DNA of 64,000 nt from Clostridia bacterium (lineage in GTDB: Bacteria > Bacillota > Clostridia > Oscillospirales > Acutalibacteraceae): positions 124,001 through 188,000 of the forward strand of contig JAGBSO010000016.1 in assembly GCA_017631795.1 (NCBI GenBank). The letters are read 5' to 3'. Positions 57,724 to 64,000 of the stretch are shown here, in pieces (the stretch's first letter is position 1; every line of letters starts with the position of its first letter). Below the pieces are notes generated by a model. It ran no database searches and had not been told where the DNA came from. It worked only from the letters and a program-made list of their open reading frames with translations. Position numbers and translations under genes: made by a program.

Positions 57724-60147
57724 TTATTCCGTATAAAGCTTAACAGGTCCGTACAGACCGCCTGAAACGAAGTCTTTTGCAAATTTCAGTTCAGGCTCAA
57801 AATACGGTGATAATTCTTCGGTTTTCCACTTGTTGAAATAATCCGTATGGAGATACCAGTTTGCCGATGTGTTTGTGACAACAATTCTCAGCTTGTTGTT
57901 TTTTTCAAGAATACCTTCGGGGATTTCAACACAGTACGGAGTTGTCAGAGCTGTTCCGACAAAGCTGTTATTGATATATACAGAAGCGGCAAAATGAACT
58001 TCGCCGAGGTTGAGTTTTCCTGATTTGCCTGCCTTTTCATCGGGAAGTGAGAACATTGTTTCGTAAACACAACTGCCCGAGAATTCTTTGCCGACAGTCT
58101 CTGCCCAATCACCAAGAGTGACAGAAACAGTATTTTCGTGGTGTTTAACATTATCAAAACCGTTTTCGTCACAGATAAGCTCAGTTTGTCTGCTGAAATT
58201 AAAATTATCAGGAATTACATATTCCGTGCCGAATTCATTTTTATTCTGCACGGAAAGCTCTTCATCTGTAAGCAGTATCACAGCTGTTTCTCCCACAGCA
58301 AGTGAAATATTGCAGATACCGTTTTCGGCACAGAGTTTTTGTGCTTCACCGTTCTGAAGATTCAGCAGATATCCGTCTGTCGACGGCAGATGAAGCTTAT
58401 ACTCTTCATTTTCTCCGCATTCTCTGAAAAGACAGTAAATTTCTGCATTTTCAGTTTTTCTGTGCATTGCCCGTAAGCCTTTGCCTTCAGTCGCAATTAC
58501 AGGCACGGCATCATTGATAGAATATGAAACCTTACCACCGTTTCTTGTAAATTCATCAAGAGCGATCTGTGTTTTCTGCGGAATAAATGCACCTTCCGGA
58601 ATGATTATATGACGATACTTTGCATTTCCGATACACAAACATCCGTCTTTATGCTCTGCTGACTGAATAACATCATCATCGGAAATATCAAAATCCACCA
58701 TTTTATCTTCAAGTGCCCTGCCGAGAGCATCGAATTCCTTTGCTGTTGTTTCGGCATTCAGATACCCCTGAAAATCAGACACGGGATAATAAAGCGCAGT
58801 TTCACAGACACGTTCACCAAGTGAAGCTGCATAAGACAGACGCTCCATATATTTATTGAACTGACCGAGAAAATGATAATACGGCTGACTTTCGGTGTAA
58901 ACGGGCAATTCCTGAGCAAGAAACCGGCCATTACGACCGAGAGAAAAATTAAAAAGATTGAAAATATTGATTCCCCTGACTGCAAGATAGCCTACGGTAT
59001 ATCGCATTATATCGTAAGTTATTGCAGCTCCGGCAACACCGAAAATTTCGCACATTGCAAGCTTTGCAGATTTCTGTGCAGCAGCAGATGAAGCATATCT
59101 CGGGAAGAATCCGTTATAGCCGTTCATTTCATTTCTGTCTGTGAGCTGATTTTCGGGATACAGCTGACGCCATATGACATCAACACCGGGAATATCAAGG
59201 CATCTGAGCGCACGCATCAGATTAAAATTTCCGCCACCGTTCATACATCCGAGCGGATTATGATCTTTATCCATATGCCCTGTAAATGCAAGTCCGTTTT
59301 CGTTTGCCCATTTTTTGCAGGGAAGAAGAAAGTTTTCACAGAATGCACGGCTGCACAAATCAAAGTAACGGTGCAGGATATGAACATTTTCCTGAGTCAC
59401 GGCAACTTTCTTTGCAAGAAGAGGCAAAAACGGCAGAATTGACTCACCGTAAAGAGCTTCATATTTCTTTTCAAGCTCCTTGTTGAATGCTCCTGCAGGT
59501 GCTTTCGGTTCATCTGTAAAAACGGCAGTAACATTATCGCAGAGTTTATATTTTTTATGGGTTGTTTCTATAAAATACTCCGTCGCTTCCTTGTTCATCA
59601 AATCAGGATAACTGCCGAATATATCCTTTTTTATAAAATACTCGGTCACAACAGAATCATCAAGGAAAATGTAACCGTCTTCAATGATTTCATTGTTTAT
59701 AAATCCTGCAAGAATATCGGTATCTGATTTTTTATATACTTCACCCCGGGCAAATGAAAGTTCGTGCCACGCAAGGGTTTCCCGTCCGAATTCGGGATGG
59801 TCTTTCATAACCTTTCCGCAGGCACTGCCCGACGGCCATCCGCCTTCATCATATATCCAACAGTTCATACCAAGGCTTTTTGCTTTTTCAAAAGCATATA
59901 AACAAAGCTCTGCATATTCATCCGAAAGATATTCGGGTTCAAGCTTTGTGGGCATACTGTTCGGACGGAATTCCTCAGGCTCGGGAAGAATATAAAATGC
60001 TCTTATACCCAGATTCTGCATTTCTGCAATCTGAGCATCTATAATTTCTCGGGTACAGATATCGTTCCACACCCAGATATATACGGGAGCATAAGAAACA
60101 TCGGGAGATATGAAGCTGTTCATATCGAAATAATTGTTATTTTTCAT
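57724..60147 (-). CDS. GH106-like alpha-L-rhamnosidase, cytoplasmic
   Basis: An 807-aa glycosidase without signal peptide. Residues 15-110 ('VYIWVWNDICTREIIDAQIAEM', 'NCWIYDEGGWPSGSACG') match the beginning of the barrel in GH106-type alpha-L-rhamnosidases and relatives. 'AVFTDEPKAP' near 205 and 'AMCEIFGVAG' area near 365 carry likely catalytic acids. Residues 665-807 are a jelly-roll domain of GH2 type ('GEVHFAASVYINNSFVGTA'). ATG 60147 is preferred; a GTG at 60159 would overlap the MFS stop. It follows the MFS gene directly, so the pair imports and cleaves a rhamnoside. The family call is by resemblance only. Confidence 0.75.
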   Translation of the reverse strand: MKNNNYFDMNSFISPDVSYAPVYIWVWNDICTREIIDAQIAEMQNLGIRAFYILPEPEEFRPNSMPTKLEPEYLSDEYAELCLYAFEKAKSLGMNCWIYDEGGWPSGSACGKVMKDHPEFGRETLAWHELSFARGEVYKKSDTDILAGFINNEIIEDGYIFLDDSVVTEYFIKKDIFGSYPDLMNKEATEYFIETTHKKYKLCDNVTAVFTDEPKAPAGAFNKELEKKYEALYGESILPFLPLLAKKVAVTQENVHILHRYFDLCSRAFCENFLLPCKKWANENGLAFTGHMDKDHNPLGCMNGGGNFNLMRALRCLDIPGVDVIWRQLYPENQLTDRNEMNGYNGFFPRYASSAAAQKSAKLAMCEIFGVAGAAITYDIMRYTVGYLAVRGINIFNLFNFSLGRNGRFLAQELPVYTESQPYYHFLGQFNKYMERLSYAASLGERVCETALYYPVSDFQGYLNAETTAKEFDALGRALEDKMVDFDISDDDVIQSAEHKDGCLCIGNAKYRHIIIPEGAFIPQKTQIALDEFTRNGGKVSYSINDAVPVIATEGKGLRAMHRKTENAEIYCLFRECGENEEYKLHLPSTDGYLLNLQNGEAQKLCAENGICNISLAVGETAVILLTDEELSVQNKNEFGTEYVIPDNFNFSRQTELICDENGFDNVKHHENTVSVTLGDWAETVGKEFSGSCVYETMFSLPDEKAGKSGKLNLGEVHFAASVYINNSFVGTALTTPYCVEIPEGILEKNNKLRIVVTNTSANWYLHTDYFNKWKTEELSPYFEPELKFAKDFVSGGLYGPVKLYTE

Positions 60148-60155
60148 TGTCAATC

Positions 60156-61334
60156 TCACACATTTCTGTCATATCGGTTCTGTTTTTTCAGGTTGTTGAT
60201 AAATAATTTCAGGAAAACAATCATTATCACATAAAGAACAGCAAGAAGAACGGGATATACTTTGATTCCGAAAACACCGCTTACAAGACTTACCATAGGC
60301 GGTGCAAGCATAACACCGATGTATGCGAATGCTATCTGCGAGCCCATAACGGACTGTGACACATCTTTGCCGAAGTTGTGAGGTGTAAGATGAATCATAT
60401 TCGGATAAATTGAGCCGTTGCCGAGTCCCACCAGGAACAAACCAACAACAGTAACCGCACCGTGAAGCGGAAGAAGCATTACAAGAATTGCAGGTGCAAG
60501 AATTGCAGAGCCTATTGCAATTCGCTTCCATGTGCTGATTTTCTCTGAAAGCAGACCTGAAACAAAACGTCCGATTGACATTCCCGCATAATATACTGTC
60601 AGAGCAAGTGCACCGTGCTGAGCATCAAAGCCTTTCGCTTCAACAAGATATGTACTGCCCCACACTCCGCAGGCATATTCAATTGCGTTTGTTGCAAGCA
60701 TTATAACCCATACCTTACGGATTTCGGGCATTTTTGCCATCTGCAAAAGAGAAAGATTAACGCCTTTTCCCTCTTCTTCCTGCTGAGCAGAAGAAGTCTT
60801 TTTCCACATCGGAAGAGAAATAATCAGAAGTATTGTGATTGCAAGCTGAACATAAAAAGCATAGCGGTAACCGCCTCGCCAGCCTGCATTACTCAATGCA
60901 AGTGACATAAGATAAGGACTGAGCGATACTCCCACACCGTAAAAGCAATGCAGAAAATTCATATGACTCGCCTTGAAGTGAAGTGCTACATAGTTGTTGA
61001 GTCCCGAGTCAATCGCACCTGCACCAAGACCGAGAATAACTGCAAGAGGTATCATTACCCGGAATGACGGAGCAAATGAGAAACCGAGCAAAGCTGCTGC
61101 TGTCATAGCTGTGCTGAATGCGGTAACTTTTGCAGTGCCGAGCTTATTGAGAACCCCTGCGCTGAACATACTTGACAAAACAGTACAGCCTGAAATGATA
61201 AAAGTGATAATACTGACCGCTTCAACAGGGATGTTGAGTTCTGTATGAACAGCAGGCCATGCAGACCCGATAAGAGAATCGGGAACACCAAGACCTATAA
61301 ATGCAACATATATAACAACCAATAAAAAAGCCAT
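60156..61334 (-). CDS. MFS transporter, probably for rhamnosides
   Basis: A 392-aa, 12-segment major facilitator protein with 'GLGVPDSLIGSAWP' near residue 13 and 'GAGAIDSGLNNYVALHFKASHMNFLH' area near 102, the same landmarks as the transporter at 6716-7888. GGAGG precedes the ATG and an extended -10 promoter lies at 61373. It ends eight bases before the GH106-like gene, so they form an operon. Uptake of a rhamnose-containing oligosaccharide is inferred from context only. Confidence 0.87.
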   Translation of the reverse strand: MAFLLVVIYVAFIGLGVPDSLIGSAWPAVHTELNIPVEAVSIITFIISGCTVLSSMFSAGVLNKLGTAKVTAFSTAMTAAALLGFSFAPSFRVMIPLAVILGLGAGAIDSGLNNYVALHFKASHMNFLHCFYGVGVSLSPYLMSLALSNAGWRGGYRYAFYVQLAITILLIISLPMWKKTSSAQQEEEGKGVNLSLLQMAKMPEIRKVWVIMLATNAIEYACGVWGSTYLVEAKGFDAQHGALALTVYYAGMSIGRFVSGLLSEKISTWKRIAIGSAILAPAILVMLLPLHGAVTVVGLFLVGLGNGSIYPNMIHLTPHNFGKDVSQSVMGSQIAFAYIGVMLAPPMVSLVSGVFGIKVYPVLLAVLYVIMIVFLKLFINNLKKQNRYDRNV

Positions 61335-61372
61335 AAAAACCTCCGTGAAACAATATCAGGGTTTACGGAATG

Positions 61373-61402
61373 ATTATATCATATGTGTATAACAGAATTC
61401 AA
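61373..61402 (-). promoter_or_regulatory. Promoter of the MFS/GH106-like operon
   Basis: On the minus strand TTGAAT (61402-61397), an 18-base spacer ending in ATATGA and TATAAT (61378-61373), an extended -10. Confidence 0.7.
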
Positions 61403-61429
61403 TAAAAAACTGCCCTCAGAGAGAGCAGT
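61402..61429 (-). terminator. Terminator of the SGNH hydrolase gene
   Basis: ACTGCCCTC/GAGAGCAGT with minus-strand T-run; the -35 of the next operon starts inside the T-run. Confidence 0.75.
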
Positions 61430-61452
61430 CAGAAATATTATGTTCGCTGTAA

Positions 61453-62082
61453 TTATATATAATTTTCAAGGACTTTCTGTAATTCTTCTTTTATAACCTG
61501 ATGTCCCGCAGAAGTAGGATGAATACCGTCTAAGCTCCAGCACCTTATATCGCCGTCACTTGATAATTCATCAAATTTATCCTGAAGTGCAACAAACTCA
61601 AAAGTATATTTTTCTGCGATCTGTTTTGAGATTTCCGCAAGTTTTCCGACTTCAGACCTGAATTCATCCCATAAATTTTCCGTAGCCGTACCTTTTACAA
61701 CAAACGGCTCCATAATTATGATTTTAATTTCAGGTAATGCCTCTCTGATTTCTTCGATAAGCAGTTCATAAATCATTCTGAATTTTTTCGGACTGACACC
61801 GCATTTCATCGTAAGCTCGTGAGAAACATCATTCACACCGATAAGAATCGAAATATAATCAGGCTTTAAATTTATAATATCCTCTTTGATACGGGCATAA
61901 ACATCGGTGATTCTGTCTCCGCTTTTACCCCGGTTGATGAATCTGATTCTGCCTTTATAATTTTTTTCAACATCAGAAGCAAGAAGAAACGCATATCCGC
62001 AGCCAAGTCCGGAATTATCATTGTTTTCATCATCTCTGTTTGCATCTGTTATTGAATCGCCCTGAAATAAAAATGTTTTCAT
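61453..62082 (-). CDS. SGNH/GDSL-type esterase
   Basis: A 209-aa cytoplasmic SGNH hydrolase. Block I 'FQGDSITDANR' near residue 7 holds the nucleophile serine, 'NRGKSGDRITDVYAR' near 50 the glycine, 'ILIGVNDVSHE' near 80 the asparagine and 'DGIHPTSAGHQ' near 187 the aspartate-histidine pair. Such enzymes often deacetylate sugars or cleave other esters of plant glycans. It follows the rhodanese lipoprotein gene by 42 bases and precedes the rhamnoside operon on the same strand, so removal of ester groups from imported rhamnosides is plausible. Confidence 0.92.
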   Translation of the reverse strand: MKTFLFQGDSITDANRDDENNDNSGLGCGYAFLLASDVEKNYKGRIRFINRGKSGDRITDVYARIKEDIINLKPDYISILIGVNDVSHELTMKCGVSPKKFRMIYELLIEEIREALPEIKIIIMEPFVVKGTATENLWDEFRSEVGKLAEISKQIAEKYTFEFVALQDKFDELSSDGDIRCWSLDGIHPTSAGHQVIKEELQKVLENYI

Positions 62083-62124
62083 ATAAAAATCTCCGCGTGT
62101 TAAATCAATATCTGTTGCCGTACA

Positions 62125-62523
62125 TCAGTTTTCGCTTGTTGTTTCATATGGCCAATCGATAATACCGCCGAATTCTTTCACATTGGTATAGCCGAGTTTC
62201 ACAAGCTCTTCAGATGCAATCTTGCTTCGTCTGCCGCTACGACAATAGACAAGAATCAACTGATTTTTATCGGGAAGTTCTTTTTCGGCACGTGCTGCTA
62301 TCTCATATTCGGGAATAAGAATTGCACCTTTGATGTGTCCCTGTGAAAATTCTTCTTCTGTACGGGCATCGATTATAACATAATCACTCTCGGTGTCCAT
62401 AATATTTTTTGCTTCTTCGGCTGTGATTTGCTGATAGGTATTCATCGTTTCACTCTCCTCCTGTCCGCATCCGACAAACAGACAAAGTATTAAACACAAA
62501 GTAATGCTGATTATCTTTTTCAC
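62125..62523 (-). CDS. Rhodanese-domain lipoprotein
   Basis: A 132-aa protein with a lipoprotein signal ('LCLILCLFVGC', lipid-modified Cys near residue 19) and one rhodanese domain (about 30-130): 'DYVIIDARTEEEFSQGHIKGA' area and the active loop 'VYCRSGRRS', which has the catalytic cysteine. I start at GTG 62523 behind GGGG; a frame open to 62565 would place the signal peptide too far inside. Such proteins move sulfane sulfur or act in redox events at the outer face of the membrane. The link to the next gene may be only positional. Confidence 0.9.
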   Translation of the reverse strand: MKKIISITLCLILCLFVGCGQEESETMNTYQQITAEEAKNIMDTESDYVIIDARTEEEFSQGHIKGAILIPEYEIAARAEKELPDKNQLILVYCRSGRRSKIASEELVKLGYTNVKEFGGIIDWPYETTSEN

Positions 62524-62589
62524 GGCAATATATTCCCCTTTCTCCCCGGAAATCCGTTTTGACAAATCGGAAGTTGTCGTGATAGTGAA

Positions 62590-62700
62590 ATTGAGAAATC
62601 AGAAGTGAGAAGTTTATGAAGGGGCTTTGCCCCTTATCCCGTTTTATAGAGCGTAGCGGAACAAGTGCGAAGCACTTCCGACACTCCTAACTCCTAACTT
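62590..62700. repeat. Palindrome-rich intergenic element
   Basis: It contains AAGGGGCTTTGCCCCTT (62619-62635), the hairpin CGGAACAAGTGC/GCACTTCCG (62658-62680), AGAAGTGAGAAGT and the doublet ACTCCTAACTCCTAACT (62683-62699). No frame is open. It looks like a small repeated element or REP-type sequence. Confidence 0.5.
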
Positions 62701-62760
62701 GTTTGACAAATTCTTATTTATCAATCTGATTATATCACACTATCAGCACACAATTCAACA

Positions 62761-62788
62761 AAAAAAACTGCCCTCGGATGAGAGCAGT
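62761..62788 (-). terminator. Terminator of the radical SAM/ECF operon
   Basis: ACTGCCCTC-ggat-GAGAGCAGT followed on the minus strand by seven T. Confidence 0.85.
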
Positions 62789-62818
62789 CTGAAAATATTC
62801 AGTTTTGCAAAGCGTATA

Positions 62819-63427
62819 TCAATTTTCCTCATAGGGACGGACACGGAATGTTGCACCTATCGATTCACAGATTTCACGGCTTCTATCCTGTTCTTCTTTA
62901 CTTGTCACAACGTCTACGACTGTCATCATAACTTCCGGAACATACTCAGTGCAATCCTTTGCGAAGCTTAACATTGCATCGTATGAGTCAATACCGAATT
63001 TCGGACGCACAACGTTTAAATATTCTTCTTTATTGGTTGCATTCAGACTGATGGAAACGGAATCAATCAGACCTTTCAGCATATGTGCTGTTTTTTCTCC
63101 GTTTATCAGATCGGAAAGACCGTTTGTATTAATACGGATTTTTGTTCTGCCTTTTGATTTTATGTAGGCGGCAACTTCTAAAAGGTCATGCAGCCGCTCT
63201 GTTGGTTCACCGTAACCGCAGAATACAACTTCGTCGTATTTTTCCAGATTCCACGAATCGATGCTGTCGCAGATTTCTTTTACTGTGGGTTCTCTTTCAA
63301 GCCAGAGAGAATCTGAGTTAAAAACATGATTTTTGTTATGTCTGAGACAGAATACACAGGCACACGGGCATCTGTTGGTAATATTTACATATATTGAATT
63401 TCTGCCCTCATAAGTTATGGTCATCAT
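62819..63427 (-). CDS. TatD-associated radical SAM protein (TIGR04038-like)
   Basis: A 202-aa short radical SAM enzyme. 'NITNRCPCACVFCLRH' near residue 16 carries the C-x3-C-x2-C iron-sulfur motif, 'VVFCGYGEPTERLHDLL' near 67 the GxGEP block, and 'INTNGLSDLI' near 97 the conserved strand. Such short proteins are usually linked to TatD-type nucleases; their substrate is unknown. The ATG at 63427 overlaps the stop of the ECF gene (ATGA) and follows GGGAGG by nine bases, so the two are coupled. Confidence 0.88.
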   Translation of the reverse strand: MMTITYEGRNSIYVNITNRCPCACVFCLRHNKNHVFNSDSLWLEREPTVKEICDSIDSWNLEKYDEVVFCGYGEPTERLHDLLEVAAYIKSKGRTKIRINTNGLSDLINGEKTAHMLKGLIDSVSISLNATNKEEYLNVVRPKFGIDSYDAMLSFAKDCTEYVPEVMMTVVDVVTSKEEQDRSREICESIGATFRVRPYEEN

Positions 63428-63957
63428 ATATTATGTCCTCCCAACACCTTTTTCTTAATGTCATATTTGTCCATTGCAATACCTATAACTACATATACAA
63501 TGCTGCTCACTACCGCCTGAATAAGCGAACCGGGAATTCCTGACAGCGAAGCTACAAAACTGCCTGTGATCAGAACTTCATAAAAATAGTATCCCGCTGC
63601 GGAAATCAGTGCCGCAGGTAAAAGCATAATGAGATTTCTTTTTGTTATGATTTTATTGGCCTTGCAAGTAAACAGAATCGCTAATAAACCTTTGATTATC
63701 ATTGAACCGGGAGCCCATATTGCAAATCCTGTAAGACAATCCGCAAGCATAGCACCCAGAACTCCAACCACTATGGAATACGGCATCGGAAGCACACTTG
63801 CTGCGATAAAAATAAATCCATCGCCGCAATGCACGTATCCGTTATATGTAGGAATGTGCAGATAAGCGGTAACAACAAAAACCAATGCCGAAAAAATTCC
63901 CGTTATACATATCAGTTTTGTTTTATTCTTTTTCATAATATAATGATCAATTTCCAT
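63424..63957 (-). CDS. ECF transporter S component, TIGR04002-like
   Basis: A 177-aa membrane protein with about six segments: 'YLHIPTYNGYVHCGDGFIFIAASVLP' area near residue 38 and 'GAMLADCLTGFAIWAPGSMIIK' area near 72 match the TIGR04002 type found beside the TatD-linked radical SAM gene, as here. I place the start at ATG 63957; a GTG at 63990 is possible but its ribosome binding site would touch the codon. Substrate is unknown. Confidence 0.83.
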   Translation of the reverse strand: MEIDHYIMKKNKTKLICITGIFSALVFVVTAYLHIPTYNGYVHCGDGFIFIAASVLPMPYSIVVGVLGAMLADCLTGFAIWAPGSMIIKGLLAILFTCKANKIITKRNLIMLLPAALISAAGYYFYEVLITGSFVASLSGIPGSLIQAVVSSIVYVVIGIAMDKYDIKKKVLGGHNI

Positions 63958-64000
63958 GGCATTTCTACCCTGAAAATTTACCGTAATCACCTCGCATCAA

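Overview
The window reads as a low-GC Gram-positive chromosome from the class Clostridia, probably an uncultured gut member of the Oscillospirales/Ruminococcaceae type. Support comes from the dnaG-rpoD pair, the zinc form of ribosomal protein L31, BspA-type leucine-rich repeat proteins, GPH-type sugar symporters, a TIGR04002-like ECF component beside a TatD-linked radical SAM gene, AT-rich intergenic DNA and strong AGGAGG-type ribosome binding sites. The species assignment is inference; no rRNA is present.

Layout. 1-2363: a truncated DUF3784-like gene, an unknown protein and an ADP-ribosylglycohydrolase. 2509-9515: a first carbohydrate block with a GPH symporter, a metallophosphoesterase, an Asp-box (sialidase-fold) protein, an MFS transporter, an alpha/beta hydrolase and an ECF S component. 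9744-20752 (minus strand): a long, tightly spaced operon for mannoside or phosphoglycan use (GH130, GH63-like, GDPD, GPH symporter, GH125, metallophosphoesterase, YhhN, GH4, metallophosphoesterase). It is divergent from an AraC-family regulator. 22446-24635: a secreted beta-helix protein.

24972-35400 (minus strand) is the most unusual region. It joins a MoxR AAA+ ATPase, a VWA/DUF2201-like partner, a DUF4132-like protein carrying about 16 near-identical leucine-rich repeats, three further leucine-rich repeat proteins without signal peptides, and a frameshifted DUF4760-like membrane protein. A deleted radical SAM gene lies inside it, and a degraded serine recombinase, a truncated exonuclease and tRNA-Pro lie next to it. 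I read it as a candidate MoxR-VWA conflict or quality-control system in which cytoplasmic leucine-rich repeats act as recognition modules.

36585-40600: a zinc-ribbon/DUF4234 membrane protein and a BlaI/BlaR1-type signalling pair with twin operators. 40607-44426: a large secreted leucine-rich repeat protein divergent from a small HTH regulator, with two identical dyads over the promoter. 44490-49656: housekeeping genes (rpoD, dnaG, yigZ, rpmE) plus a sigma factor and a zinc-ribbon protein. 49717-52722: a double-TIR protein with kinesin-light-chain-type TPR repeats, another possible immune-type protein. 52778-55268: a lipoprotein, an SDR remnant, two DUF3784-like membrane proteins and an SpoU methyltransferase. 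55301-62523: a second glycan block (GH78 and GH106-like rhamnosidases, MFS transporter, SGNH hydrolase, rhodanese lipoprotein). 62819-63957: radical SAM and ECF genes at the right edge.

The glycan blocks share a logic. Oligosaccharides enter through GPH or MFS symporters and are mostly cut in the cytosol by enzymes without signal peptides, while a few membrane-anchored phosphoesterases or secreted proteins act outside.
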